This document shows, piece after piece, positions 1 through 9,087 of a stretch of 64,000 nucleotides of DNA. This DNA comes from JADFQT01 sp965216025 (lineage in GTDB: Bacteria > Chloroflexota > Dehalococcoidia > Lucifugimonadales > UBA3495), in NCBI GenBank assembly GCA_965216025.1, contig CBDCEX010000018.1, positions 992,001-1,056,000 on the forward strand, written 5' to 3'. The position numbers were made by a program, and so were the translations under genes. The number at the start of each line of letters is the position of its first letter. Position 1 is the stretch's first letter. The notes below the pieces were generated by a model that did no database searches, was not told where the DNA came from, and saw only the letters and a list, made by a program, of their open reading frames with translations.

Positions 1-509
1 TGCAGTTCGCTGCTCAACATCCGGAGCGGGTGCTGAAGATGGCACTGGTGGGAGTCGTGGCCCGCTACGATACGGCACTGCGCCTCAACCGAAAGGTGGC
101 CAAAGCCCTCGCCGAACACGTAGGCATGGCAGCAGTTGCAGAACTGACGGCCCAGGCAGTGTTGACCCGAGACTTCCTCGACAGCCCGGAGGCCGATCCT
201 CTGCTCGAGCAGATGCGGTCCACCTTCGGCCAGATATCTCCCGACGCTTATATCGCAACCGTGGAGGCCACTGAGAATGCGGACTTAGGGCCGGACCTGC
301 CTCGCATCACCGCTCCCACCCTAGTGATCAACGGCGAGTATTCCACCTCCTCACCGGTGGACACGGGCCCCCAAGGGATCGGTGGCCGTGGCATCGCCGA
401 GGGAGTTCGCAACGGGCGGTTGGAAGTCATAAAGGGAGCCCGGCATCTCGTGATGATGGAGCGCTTCCAGGAGGTCTGCGACCTGATCATAGAGTTCCTG
501 AAAGAGTAG
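1..509 (+). CDS. alpha/beta hydrolase, C-terminal part (cut by window start)
   Basis: The reading frame is already open at the first base (frame 3), so the gene starts upstream of the window. The visible ~168 residues begin with a QHPERVLKMALVG segment, the stretch that normally follows the nucleophile elbow in alpha/beta-hydrolase fold enzymes. It ends with a TLVINGEYS strand (position of the acid residue) and an ARHLVMMERFQEV tail with the catalytic-His-like GARH motif. The nucleophile serine lies outside the window. Substrate cannot be predicted. It is followed after 113 bp by a second, unrelated-looking alpha/beta hydrolase on the same strand. Confidence 0.8.
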   Translation, partial: QFAAQHPERVLKMALVGVVARYDTALRLNRKVAKALAEHVGMAAVAELTAQAVLTRDFLDSPEADPLLEQMRSTFGQISPDAYIATVEATENADLGPDLPRITAPTLVINGEYSTSSPVDTGPQGIGGRGIAEGVRNGRLEVIKGARHLVMMERFQEVCDLIIEFLKE

Positions 510-622
510 GTTACCCGCCTCTTGCTACCCGAAAGGGAAGAGTCATAGGTGGCGACCAACGGGTACCCCAGGCGGGAGAAGGAGCCAGCGTAAAGAGCTG
601 ATAATTCTGGAAGGGGAGTGAT

Positions 623-1264
623 ATGCGCCAGACAGCAGTGATGTTCCAGGCAAACTCTCTAAATTTCGAGGGGATTGTAACCGAGCCGGACGATGTGACC
701 GATTCGGCTCCGGGGATCGTAATTTGCCATCCAGGGCCGTTAAACGGGGGAAACATGGAAAACAATGTGGTGCTGGCGGTTTCGTATGCCCTGGTCGAGC
801 AGGGCTTCACCACTTTGCGGTTCAATTTCCGAGGGGTGGGCAATAGCCAGGGCGAGCACAGCAAGGGGGAATTAGAGCACCAGGAAGCGATAGCGGCGCT
901 GGAATTTTTGAAAGCTTGGCCTGGAGTGAACAGCGAAAGGTTAGGGTTGGCCGGCTACTCTTTTGGAAATGGCGTTATCCTGGGGAGTGCCGAACTACAA
1001 AAGCAACCCCAAGTCTTCGCATTCATTTCGCCCTCTCTGCACGTCTTGAAGAACACTTGCCTCAAGGACGATGAGCGGCCCAAGTTTATCATCACCGGAG
1101 ACCGGGACCGTCTGGCTCCTTCCCCCGAGTTCCAGCCCACGTTGGAATCCTTCTCTCACCGTCCTACTTGTCAGGTTGTGGCCGGAGCCGACCATTACTG
1201 GGTCGGGAGGGAAGAGGAGGCATCCGAGCCAGTGAGCCAGTTCTTCAGCGAGCACCTGAAATAG
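623..1264 (+). CDS. alpha/beta superfamily hydrolase (COG2945-like)
   Basis: A 213-residue protein with the compact alpha/beta hydrolase plan: an N-terminal strand GIVICHPGPLNGG (oxyanion-hole HPG region), a TLRFNFRGVGNSQG segment, and the nucleophile elbow GYSFGN near residue 113. A late strand KFIITGDRDRLAPSPEF is followed by VVAGADHYWVGR, supplying acid and His candidates. HPxPxxGG, FNFRGVGxSxG and GYSFG in this order are typical of the COG2945 family of small hydrolases of unknown substrate. The start is supported by AAGGGGAG seven bases upstream of ATG. It is probably cytoplasmic, since no signal peptide is visible. Confidence 0.85.
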   Translation: MRQTAVMFQANSLNFEGIVTEPDDVTDSAPGIVICHPGPLNGGNMENNVVLAVSYALVEQGFTTLRFNFRGVGNSQGEHSKGELEHQEAIAALEFLKAWPGVNSERLGLAGYSFGNGVILGSAELQKQPQVFAFISPSLHVLKNTCLKDDERPKFIITGDRDRLAPSPEFQPTLESFSHRPTCQVVAGADHYWVGREEEASEPVSQFFSEHLK

Positions 1265-1434
1265 GCACTCATAGTGACACCTCAAATCGCGAGTTAAAAG
1301 GCCGGCCGCCTGAGCCACGCCATCCGTCCCCAGCCTACCTGCTAGCCTTGCTCGGCTGCGAGAGTCGGGAGACTAAGGCCGGATAATACCCGCCCGTACA
1401 CCTGGGGTTGGGAAGGGATCCTAAGCACTAACCT

Positions 1435-2493
1435 TTAATGCATCTTGGGGGCTACTTCCTGTCCGAAAAGTCGAATGGAGTTATTTAGCAGTTCCGGGGA
1501 TATCAGTCCGCCAACGTTCGGCTCCATGATGACCCCCGAAAGTCCCAGCCGATCCCGCCATTCGGCAAGGCGGCTGGCAACGGTATCTGGAGTGCCGTAA
1601 ATCAAGCGGTCCTCTAAGGCATCCTCATAGGTCATGCTAGAAAGGCGCTGGGCACGCTGGGCACGCAGGTTGCCATCGTAAGAAGCTGAAGTTTGGATTA
1701 GGCCCTGACGTATCCGGTTGTAGAAGGTCATGGTGCTTTCCTTGGGTTCAGAGAGGGCCTGACCCATATCTTCCGCCACATAGACGCCAACCCGCAAAAT
1801 TACGTCGCCTTCCCCCGGGTGCCCCGCCTCCTTCCAGGCAGCCCGGTACTCCGAGATGGCCTCGGACAGGTCGGAGATTCCGGCGCCACCCAAGCCCGCA
1901 AATATGGGTAAGCCAAACTCTCCCATGGCCGCGAAGGTTTCTCTGGTCGAAGCAGCGTACCGCAGAGGTGGATGGGGCTTCTGGTAGGGCTTAGGTATCA
2001 AGCATACATCTCGAAAGTTGTAATATTCCCCTTGATAAGAAAACCGTTCTTCAGTCCAGGCCAGCTTCATCACATCGAAATATTCCCTGAAGCGCGCCCG
2101 ACTCTCCGAATAGGGGATGTCGTAGCCGTCGTAGGCCCAGGGAAACCCGCTGCGGCCGATACCCAAGTCCAGGCGACCCCGGCTGATGTTATCCAGGGTG
2201 GCCACCTCTTCCGCCATCCGCACGGGATGGCCCAGGGGAAGTACTAATACCGCGGTGCCCACCCGAATATGGCTGGTTTTGGCGGCGATGGCGGTGGCGA
2301 AAATAAGCGGTGACGCTACCACCGAGGGGATGGCGCGACCGCTGCCGGGAGGTGCAAAGTGCCGCTCCGCCAGCCAGACTCCGTCAAATCCCCATGCCTC
2401 GGCATTTACCGCCGTCTCGAAGGCTTCATCGAACGCGTCTTCTTGCGTACGGCCTTCCCTATAGTCGCATTCCATCATCAATCCGAATTTCAT
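1435..2493 (-). CDS. LLM-class flavin-dependent monooxygenase
   Basis: A 352-residue bacterial-luciferase-like protein. It starts MKFGLMMECDYREG, continues with AWGFDGVWLAERHFAP, and has the family blocks SHIRVGTAVLVLPLGHPVRMAEEVATLDNISRGRLDLGIGRS and PYQKPHPPLRYA. These are the (beta/alpha)8 barrel signatures of reduced-flavin (F420H2 or FMNH2) dependent oxidoreductases. Substrate is unknown. The start is supported by AAGGAGTGAGGG directly before ATG. It lies downstream of the amidase on the same strand, with a 277-bp gap. It is one of four luciferase-like genes in this window, an expansion reminiscent of SAR202-type Chloroflexota. Confidence 0.9.
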   Translation of the reverse strand: MKFGLMMECDYREGRTQEDAFDEAFETAVNAEAWGFDGVWLAERHFAPPGSGRAIPSVVASPLIFATAIAAKTSHIRVGTAVLVLPLGHPVRMAEEVATLDNISRGRLDLGIGRSGFPWAYDGYDIPYSESRARFREYFDVMKLAWTEERFSYQGEYYNFRDVCLIPKPYQKPHPPLRYAASTRETFAAMGEFGLPIFAGLGGAGISDLSEAISEYRAAWKEAGHPGEGDVILRVGVYVAEDMGQALSEPKESTMTFYNRIRQGLIQTSASYDGNLRAQRAQRLSSMTYEDALEDRLIYGTPDTVASRLAEWRDRLGLSGVIMEPNVGGLISPELLNNSIRLFGQEVAPKMH

Positions 2494-2770
2494 CCCTCAC
2501 TCCTTAAGTTGCCGATGATCACCGGTGGACACCAGCTCCCGCTAGAAACATCGGCATTGACCTCATAGACCATGAACCAAAATTAAATAGCGAAGGTTTG
2601 TACCTGGGCTAAGACATAGAGAAATCGCAACGGCAGCCAGTATCGAACACTATATCGACTCCCCGGCCGTCGGTCTGGTTGTAGCACTCCTCCCCACTGG
2701 AAACATCCTAGCGTTTTGAACCCAGTCTGGAGTAGCCGCCTCGCCACCTTTTCTCCCTCCCTGTCACCGG

Positions 2771-4126
2771 TCATAGATAATCCGGCGGCCAAAGATCGAC
2801 CCCCAGGGTCTCCTCGCACCAGCGGGCGACCCCCAGCAGCTTGCCCTCGGCGAAAGGCAGGCCCGCCAGCTGTATTCCCAGGGGGAGACCGGAACCGGCT
2901 AGCCCGGAGGGTATGGTAATGGTGGGAAGGCCGCCGGAAGTCCAAGGGGCTTGGAACACCGCGTCCCCGGTGGTAGTCAGGTCTTGGGGCGCGGGCGCCG
3001 GAGTGGTGGGCATCAGCACCGCATCCACCCGCCCCACCATATCCGACAGGTCTTTCCTTAGCTGCCGGCGCAGTCGCTGAGCCTGCAAGTAGTCGACGCC
3101 GGAAACCAGCAATCCCATCTCAATGTTGCTTCGGATCTTGGGGCCGTACTCATCGGCCCGGTCCCGATACCATTCCTGGTGGAAGGCCGCGGCCTCAACA
3201 TTGCTGACCAGGCGCTGGCAGCTGTGGGCCGTGGCGAAGCTTGCCGGCAATGGCACCTCTTCGATCACAGCCCCGGCCTGGGCTAGCTTTTGGGCCACCT
3301 GCTCAGTGTGCCTTTGCACTTCCGGGGTAGACTGCGGAAAGAAAAAGTCTTTGATGAGTCCAATGCGAGGTGGCCCGGTCTGCTGGGCCATCTGAGCCCA
3401 AAAGTCCGGCACCGGCTCCGTGGATGAGGCCGGGTCCTGAGGGTCATGGCCAGACAGAGCCTGAAGCATAATGGCGGCGTCCTCCACGCTTCGAACCAGG
3501 ATTCCCACAGTGTCCAAAGACCAGCTAAGGGGCACCACGCCATACTTGCTGACCCGTCCGTAAGTAGGCTTGAGTCCCACAATGCCGTTGTAGGCGGCGG
3601 GACGGCAGGTGGAGCCGCCGGTCTGAGAACCCAGAGCCGCGGCGCACATGCCGGTAGCCACCGCCACCGAAGAGCCGCTGCTGGAGCCCCCAGGGGTGTG
3701 GGCCGGGTTCCACGGATTCCGGGTTGGCGAGGGATCGCTGGAGGCGAACTCGGTAGTAACCGCCTTCCCCAGAATTATGGCCCCGGCCGCTTTCAACCGG
3801 CTTACCACAGTGGCATCGTAGCTGGGCACAAAGTCGGCGAAGATTCGGGAACAGGCGCTGGTTTTCATGCCGGCGGTATAGAAGATGTCCTTGAACCCGA
3901 TGGGAATGCCATGAAGGGGACCCAGCGAATCCCCATCCAGGCTTGATTCCCGCTGCTGTGCGGCGCCCAGCACCTCTTCCCGGTCGATGGTCACCCAGGC
4001 TTGCAGCGCCGGCTCCAGACGATCAATTCGGGTCAGCAGGGACTGGGCAAGAGTAACCGGAGAGAGTTGTTTCTCCCGGATTTGCCTGGCCGCGCCAGCG
4101 ATGCCCAGGGAATACAGTTCAGCCAT
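2771..4126 (-). CDS. amidase signature family enzyme (GatA/AtzF-like)
   Basis: A 451-residue amidase signature enzyme. The Ser-cisSer-Lys catalytic apparatus is visible: Lys in GIPIGFKDIFY (about residue 80), the Gly/Ser-rich loop GGSSSGSSVAVATG (about residues 146-160), and the nucleophile region GSQTGGSTCRPAAYNG followed by GLKPTYGRVSKYGVVPL. The family hydrolyses carboxamides. GatA itself would normally sit with gatB/gatC, which are absent here, so a catabolic amide hydrolase is more likely than a tRNA amidotransferase subunit. GAGAGGTG precedes the ATG. A 62-residue protein on the same strand upstream (4547-4735) could be a partner. Confidence 0.9.
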   Translation of the reverse strand: MAELYSLGIAGAARQIREKQLSPVTLAQSLLTRIDRLEPALQAWVTIDREEVLGAAQQRESSLDGDSLGPLHGIPIGFKDIFYTAGMKTSACSRIFADFVPSYDATVVSRLKAAGAIILGKAVTTEFASSDPSPTRNPWNPAHTPGGSSSGSSVAVATGMCAAALGSQTGGSTCRPAAYNGIVGLKPTYGRVSKYGVVPLSWSLDTVGILVRSVEDAAIMLQALSGHDPQDPASSTEPVPDFWAQMAQQTGPPRIGLIKDFFFPQSTPEVQRHTEQVAQKLAQAGAVIEEVPLPASFATAHSCQRLVSNVEAAAFHQEWYRDRADEYGPKIRSNIEMGLLVSGVDYLQAQRLRRQLRKDLSDMVGRVDAVLMPTTPAPAPQDLTTTGDAVFQAPWTSGGLPTITIPSGLAGSGLPLGIQLAGLPFAEGKLLGVARWCEETLGVDLWPPDYL

Positions 4127-4546
4127 GATTCACCTCTCTACAAATGACGGCACTGCTCATCCATTTGAGTTCCGGCAGTTGGGTTCCGGGAGCCGTTCCT
4201 GCCGGTCCCACTAAAAAAGCCTGGTGGAAGCCTACTACTTAGGACCATTTCATTATTCTCACCGTCATTGCGCGTTTTCATGCTCCGGCGGGGCGCCACC
4301 GACAGATGAAAATGGATTTCCCTTGGCTCATGGTTCGACGGGCTCACCACCAGCGGTAGGGATCCCGTTCGTCCTGAGGCTCTCGAAGGGCGAACGGGCT
4401 ATTTACAGAGCAGCCCTTCGGCTGCGCTCAGGGTGAACTCCGCGAAGCGATCTATTCTTATCCTCAAGAGATTGCATCAGGCCTGCGGCCCTCGCAATGA
4501 CAATTAAAAGACCCAGCCTTATTACCGCAGCCCTAATACATGAATT
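4127..4546. repeat. intergenic region with dispersed palindromic repeats
   Basis: There is no convincing gene in these 420 bases. The region holds repeat-like sequence: an imperfect inverted repeat with arms GTTCGTCC and GGGCGAAC near 4368-4396, a TTCGACGGGCTCACCACC segment near 4334, and ATTGCATCAGGCCTGCGG followed by CCTCGCAATGAC near 4471-4502. Sequences of this style are common dispersed palindromic repeats in Chloroflexota and other bacteria. The region separates the 62-residue gene from the amidase. Confidence 0.5.
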
Positions 4547-4735
4547 TTATTGATAAAACCCGGGGTCAACCGATAGGTCGGGCAAATGGGTCGCTATCTG
4601 GTGCAGGTTATCGGCCGTCTGTTGTAGGGAAGTCCCAAGCTCCTGCGCCCGTTCCTCTCCCCAACGGCGTTGCGCCTCGGCGAGAAGCCGCAAGAGGATC
4701 TCCGCCGCAGATTCACCCGGTTTCACATTCGTCAT
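4547..4735 (-). CDS. small protein, possible AtzG-like amidase partner
   Basis: A 62-residue protein with an excellent ribosome binding site (GGGAGGAG eight bases before ATG), so translation is likely although it is short. It is amphipathic and predicted helical, with a C-terminal pattern of leucines/alanines and a D-P-x-F tail (TADNLHQIATHLPDLSVDPGF). That pattern recalls the small AtzG/DUF4089-type subunits that stabilise amidases of the AtzE group. It lies on the same strand upstream of the amidase gene, which supports the idea, but 420 bp of repeat sequence intervenes. The assignment is an inference from pattern and position; homology was not tested. Confidence 0.5.
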   Translation of the reverse strand: MTNVKPGESAAEILLRLLAEAQRRWGEERAQELGTSLQQTADNLHQIATHLPDLSVDPGFYQ

Positions 4736-4857
4736 GGCTGGCTCCTCCCTAAACTAATAACAAGGTGAGCCCCGCAGAGTTTGGGCATAACTATGGAGGT
4801 AACAATTTAGCTTTGGCTTAAAATTACGAATTCCGGTAGTTGACCAAGAAAACCGGC

Positions 4858-5604
4858 TCAGCGGGCCGTCCAGCCGCCATCTACTATGAGCAGGTGACCG
4901 GTGGTAGCCCCGGCCGATGGGCCGGCCAGATTTACCGCGGCGCCTACCAACTCCTCCGGCCGCATCCGCCGTCCCAGGGGCATGTGGGCTGTTAGGTCCT
5001 GGTCCAACTCCTCCTGGGAGCGGGAATCGGCGGCCAGCAGACCCGGAGTTTCGGTCGGGCCAGGGCCAATGGCGTTAACGGTGATTCCGTGCTTGATCCA
5101 CTCGAGGGCCAATACTTGGGTGAGGCCGGCCACCCCGCCCTTGCTGGCGCAGTAGGCTGCCCGGTTTTCGGCGGCGACCACGGCCAGCTGGGAAGCGATG
5201 TTGATGATTCTCCCGTTGCCCTGAGGGATCATATATCGAGCCGCCGCCTGGGAACAGAAGAAAGTCCCCTTCAAATTGGTACTGATTACCGCATCCCAAT
5301 CTTCCTCGGTGACCTCCACCGCGGCCTGACGACGGCGAATGCCGGCATTGTTGACCAGGATATCCAGCCGCCCAAACTCTTTAACCACCCGATTTATGCC
5401 GGTGTTGATCTCCTCGATTACCTGCACATCCATCGGATAGGTTGCGCTGCGCCTGCCCAGCTCTTCTATGAGGGCTTGAACGCCATTGGCCTCTGCCATC
5501 CGCTCGGGAAGGTCGGAAACCGCCACGTCGGCTCCGGCTTGGGCCAAGCCAACCGCCAGCGCCTCGCCGATACCGCGCCCGGAGCCGGTAACCAGGGCAA
5601 CCAT
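4858..5604 (-). CDS. short-chain dehydrogenase/reductase (FabG-like)
   Basis: A 248-residue classical SDR. It has the nucleotide-binding TGSGRGIGEA motif at the very N-terminus, NNAGIRR near residue 86, the catalytic Ser region IINIASQLA, the active-site Tyr-Lys in YCASKGG, and the IGPGPTETP loop. It is an NAD(P)-dependent oxidoreductase of unknown substrate. The chosen ATG sits directly at the first beta strand. The in-frame sequence just upstream reads LNLDR, as expected for an SDR N-terminus, but no upstream ATG or GTG exists, so a few residues may be missed. It is transcribed toward the small gene and the amidase. Confidence 0.88.
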   Translation of the reverse strand: MVALVTGSGRGIGEALAVGLAQAGADVAVSDLPERMAEANGVQALIEELGRRSATYPMDVQVIEEINTGINRVVKEFGRLDILVNNAGIRRRQAAVEVTEEDWDAVISTNLKGTFFCSQAAARYMIPQGNGRIINIASQLAVVAAENRAAYCASKGGVAGLTQVLALEWIKHGITVNAIGPGPTETPGLLAADSRSQEELDQDLTAHMPLGRRMRPEELVGAAVNLAGPSAGATTGHLLIVDGGWTAR

Positions 5605-5666
5605 CCTGTCCAGATTGAGGCAGGCATATGGCCTTTCAACGTCCCGTCCTTCTGGGTAATGCCGCC

Positions 5667-5672
5667 ATTATA
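5667..5672 (-). promoter_or_regulatory. candidate -10 element for the SDR gene
   Basis: A perfect TATAAT on the minus strand lies about 63 bases upstream of the SDR start codon, in the gap after the Rieske gene. No good -35 hexamer is found at 16-18 bases, so the call rests on the -10 alone. Confidence 0.3.
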
Positions 5673-5783
5673 CCGCAGCTTCGCCCCACCGCTGGTGGGC
5701 GTCAGGTTTTCTCGTGAAGTTGACCTAACCCAGGGGTACTCCAGCAGGTCCTCGCGGCTAAGCTCTAGTCCAAAAAATTCTGG

Positions 5784-7529
5784 CTAGATTTCACTGTAGA
5801 GTTCCTCTCCTCTATGCAAACGAAGGGCAATTTGGTAGGTCTGGCCGACGGCCCGGGGGGTTGGAGCATGAGCAGCCAAAAACCGGGCCACCGCAATCAG
5901 TACATGGCGTCCGGAATCGGTCCCTTGGCGCACTTTGTATTGTTGGAACCCGGCGTCGATTAACTGGAAGGAGTGGAAGCCCGAGTCCTCCCGAAGCATC
6001 AAATGCCCCAGGGTTTCCAAAACCCGCCCAGAGTCACCGCCGGCAGTCAGGTATCGCGACACCAGCTGAGCTACACCATCCACTTGCTGTCGCACATCCA
6101 TCTGCTCAATTACTTGAGCGATTATCGACTCCTCGTCTACTGGATCGCTTTCCGTCTCAGGGATTGGCTGGGCTGGCATATTTAGAAAACGGCACAAGTA
6201 AATACTTATGGCTGTGTCGAACACCCCTCTAAGCAGCTCCACCGAGGGGGCTCGCTTTAGCGCCTGATGTAAGGCGTTGGCAGCGGTTAGGGTGTTGTGG
6301 ACCGTATCCCAGTCTCTAAATTCGTTGGACACGTGAAAATGCACCATCCGCAGGAAAGCGGCGTAAGCGACCGCCGACCCTAGGGATTCTGCTGTAGCAC
6401 CAGACCTTATTGCCTCTTTAATGCTTTCCAAGATTTCGACCGGGTCGTCTCCCAGCATTACCTTAGCTAGCCGATCCTCATCCTGCCAGTTGCTCTTGGA
6501 ACTCCCTTGGTCGTATAAACCAGGGAGTTCTTCTCGGGCTGCCCACACCAGCGCGGCCAAATCTACGGGATGTCTCCAAGAGTTCAACTCCTGGCTGCGT
6601 CTGGCTCGCGCCATCCCCTGGACCAGGCTGGTCAGCACCTGGCCTGCCTCCTGCCAACCAAGATGATCCAGGAGTTCAAAGGCCTTGTTGGCATAGTCCA
6701 CCACGTGGCCGGAATCCAGATAGAGATGATCAGTGGCGGCGGCAAAGACCATGTCTGCTATGGTCTTCTGGGGTAGGCCCAGTTCTATGGCGGTGCTGAG
6801 GCAACGTTCGGCCCCTTCTTCGTTCCGGACTTCGATGAAGTTGCGGAACCAACCGTGAAGCACCTCCGGACGGGCCCCACCGGTAGGCAAAGGCTTCACC
6901 AGGAACCTGGGGGGCTTGTCCGCGCATTCTCTGGACACATGAAGCAGTCCCTGGTACATAGCTCTGGTTCGGTCTTCCCCCGAAAGATGAGGCAGCATAT
7001 TGGCACTGCAGGTCAGGATGCTCATGGCGGCTCCCCATCCCGCTGCCGAGTAGGTGGTTCCGAAGCGAGCGCCGATTTGCAAGGGCAATCGATAATCGGC
7101 TCCGGTAGCGTTGAGACCCAGCACTGCCTTGCCAATGATTAGACGTATGTTGTGTTCCAGGCCATCTTCCAGACGAGTGGACCAGTGAGTGGTTTCGTCC
7201 CTAGGCGGCGGGGATGGGTTTACCCACACTTCACCATCAATGACGCTAACGGGGAAGGACCGGACATCATCGGCGAAGAGATTGAAAGTGCCGCCACTGG
7301 ACAAATCGAATCGGGCATGATGCCAGTGGCAAGTCAAAATACCATCCTGGACACTGCCACGGTCCAGGGGGAATCCCATGTGGGGACACCGGTTATCAAG
7401 AGCGTACACTTGCCCATCATGGTAAAACACAGCCAGGGTGTGTCCTCCACCGGTTACCACCGAGCATCCCCGATCTCTAACCTGGTTTAAGGTTCCCACC
7501 CGGATATGTCCTTCAACTGCTGTCGCCAT
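5784..7529 (-). CDS. Rieske [2Fe-2S] protein with long uncharacterised helical C-terminal region
   Basis: A 581-residue protein. Residues ~8-105 are a Rieske ferredoxin-like domain with both cluster-binding pairs, Cys48-Pro-His50 and Cys67-His-Trp-His70. The remaining ~470 residues are helix-rich, with several conserved-looking His/Asp clusters (AAATDHLYLDSGHVVDYANKAF; SWRHPVDLAAL). I recognise this arrangement as a recurrent but functionally unassigned Rieske-containing family in Actinobacteria/Chloroflexota; it is not a ring-hydroxylating dioxygenase. The internal ATG at 7529 is chosen over an upstream one (7574) because GGGAGAGGTGG precedes it at good spacing and the Rieske domain starts immediately afterwards. 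It is divergent from the amidohydrolase, with an IS66 element inserted between them. Confidence 0.85.
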   Translation of the reverse strand: MATAVEGHIRVGTLNQVRDRGCSVVTGGGHTLAVFYHDGQVYALDNRCPHMGFPLDRGSVQDGILTCHWHHARFDLSSGGTFNLFADDVRSFPVSVIDGEVWVNPSPPPRDETTHWSTRLEDGLEHNIRLIIGKAVLGLNATGADYRLPLQIGARFGTTYSAAGWGAAMSILTCSANMLPHLSGEDRTRAMYQGLLHVSRECADKPPRFLVKPLPTGGARPEVLHGWFRNFIEVRNEEGAERCLSTAIELGLPQKTIADMVFAAATDHLYLDSGHVVDYANKAFELLDHLGWQEAGQVLTSLVQGMARARRSQELNSWRHPVDLAALVWAAREELPGLYDQGSSKSNWQDEDRLAKVMLGDDPVEILESIKEAIRSGATAESLGSAVAYAAFLRMVHFHVSNEFRDWDTVHNTLTAANALHQALKRAPSVELLRGVFDTAISIYLCRFLNMPAQPIPETESDPVDEESIIAQVIEQMDVRQQVDGVAQLVSRYLTAGGDSGRVLETLGHLMLREDSGFHSFQLIDAGFQQYKVRQGTDSGRHVLIAVARFLAAHAPTPRAVGQTYQIALRLHRGEELYSEI

Positions 7530-7656
7530 GCTGTCCACCTCTCCCTTGAGAGCCAGTCTTAACTGGGAAAACACTGAGGTCGAATTAGAAGACTTAAATC
7601 ACTGAAGATGAATTATCCGCCAATAGCGGGGATTTCGGAAGCCTAACCTGGAGGAG

Positions 7657-9087
7657 GTAACTGTTCAGACTTGATGAGGTGAATTGGCTCAAAGCCGTTG
7701 GAAAAACGCTGGCATGGCCGGGGGAGTTGTGGCATACCAGGGAGGTGGACACTGAACTAGACCTGAACGCGGCGAGTCGCGAAACTCTGCTGGAGATAAT
7801 TGCCGGCCAGCGGGCAGTCATTGCCGATTTGCAAAGGCGGATTGGGGTTCTGGAATCCCATCCCAACCGGCGCGGGTCGTCGGGGATGCCGGGTAATCAG
7901 CCGCACTCCAGCCGGCAAGCGCCGGAGAAAAAGGAGCCCAGAAAGCCGCGCCGCCATGGCTTCGCCCGCCAGCGCATGACTCCTACCCGGCGGGTGGAGC
8001 ATGCCGTGGCGGTCTGTCCCGACTGCGGGACTCACCTGAACGGCGGATGGGTACAGCGAACTCGGGAAGTCATTGAGCTACCGGTGGCTCCGGTAGAAGT
8101 GACCGAGCACGCCCTGGTAGCCCGCATCTGTCCGGTATGCCAGCGGCGCCGGCTGCCCAAAGAGGCCCTGCAGGGGGTGGTTCTGGGCCAGCAGCGCCTG
8201 GGGGTCAATCTGGTAAGCCTGATGGTGACCCTGCGGGAGGAGGGACGGTTGCCCATAAGAATCATCCAATGGTACCTGGAGACCGTCCATCAGTTGCACC
8301 TGAGTGTTGGTGCCATCGTCCAGGCCGTCCATGGAGTAGCCCGTCAGGCTGAGACGGCGGTGCGAGAGGTGCTCGAGCAAGTCCGCGCCAGTCCCGTGGT
8401 GCAGGGCGACGAAACCGGCTGGCGCCAGGACGGGAGCAACGGCTATGTTTGGACCTTCAGCACTCCCAGCGAACGATACTTCCTGCGTCGGGGTCGGGAT
8501 AAGGGGGTGGTGGATGAGGTGCTGGATTCCTCCTTCAGCGGAGTGTTGGTCAGTGATTTCTACGCCGCCTATAACCACTACCCGGGCCTGAAGCAACGGT
8601 GCTGGGCTCATCTGCTGCGGGATATCCATGACCTGAAAGGGTTGTACCCAGAAGACGCTGGGCTGGCTCAGTGGGCCGAGGCGGTTCACCAGGTCTACAC
8701 GGAGGCCAAGGCCTCGGTCCTTCCCCGAGCCCAGCCAGGCCATCGCACCCAGCTAATGCTGGAGGAGAAACTAATGGTCTTGGCGCGGCCTTTCCTTAAA
8801 GATCCCCTGGCGGTTCAGGCCAAGCTCTGCCGGCGCATGGAACGGTTCATCAAGGAACTGTTTGTCTTCGTGTCGGACCCAGCCGTGCCCTCAGACAACA
8901 ACGCCGCCGAGCGGAGCCTGCGGCATCTGGTAACCAGTCGCAAGATCAGCGGCGGCACCCGCTCAGGGCAGGGCACCGACAGCAAGATGACCTTGGCATC
9001 CCTCTTTGGCACCTGGCGGGCCAGAGGTCTCAATCCCCTCCTGGAATGCCGCCGGTTGCTCACTTCCCCTCAACTCTGAACAGTTTC
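7657..9087 (+). mobile_element. IS66-family insertion sequence, intact, 1431 bp
   Basis: The ends are imperfect inverted repeats: the left begins GTAACTGTTCAGACTTGA and the right end, read inward, GAAACTGTTCAGAGTTGA. The element is flanked by an exact 8-bp direct repeat TGGAGGAG (7649-7656 and 9088-9095), the target duplication length expected for IS66. It carries one large transposase gene and no tnpA/tnpB accessory genes, as in the single-gene IS66 subgroup. A degraded right end of the same family occurs at 34080-34168, and 64 bp of its interior occurs inside another element at 52418-52481. Confidence 0.93.
7679..9079 (+). CDS. IS66-family transposase (TnpC type)
   Basis: A 466-residue transposase. 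The N-terminus has a leucine-zipper-like segment (ETLLEIIAGQRAVIADLQRRIGVLE), followed by a basic Pro/Arg-rich region. A zinc-binding stretch (CPDCGTHL and CPVCQRR, about residues 120-155) and the DDE catalytic domain follow: VQGDETGW, the Asp in VSDFYAAYNHY, and the Glu in SDNNAAERSLRHLV near the C-terminus. All regions expected for an active IS66 TnpC are present and the frame is uninterrupted. The start is a GTG just inside the left inverted repeat; a slightly later start is possible. Confidence 0.92.
   Translation: MNWLKAVGKTLAWPGELWHTREVDTELDLNAASRETLLEIIAGQRAVIADLQRRIGVLESHPNRRGSSGMPGNQPHSSRQAPEKKEPRKPRRHGFARQRMTPTRRVEHAVAVCPDCGTHLNGGWVQRTREVIELPVAPVEVTEHALVARICPVCQRRRLPKEALQGVVLGQQRLGVNLVSLMVTLREEGRLPIRIIQWYLETVHQLHLSVGAIVQAVHGVARQAETAVREVLEQVRASPVVQGDETGWRQDGSNGYVWTFSTPSERYFLRRGRDKGVVDEVLDSSFSGVLVSDFYAAYNHYPGLKQRCWAHLLRDIHDLKGLYPEDAGLAQWAEAVHQVYTEAKASVLPRAQPGHRTQLMLEEKLMVLARPFLKDPLAVQAKLCRRMERFIKELFVFVSDPAVPSDNNAAERSLRHLVTSRKISGGTRSGQGTDSKMTLASLFGTWRARGLNPLLECRRLLTSPQL

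Noticed and set aside
4127..4546. Possible CRISPR or tRNA in the repeat-rich gap
   Set aside because: The repeats are not evenly spaced or identical, and no cloverleaf or T-loop could be drawn.
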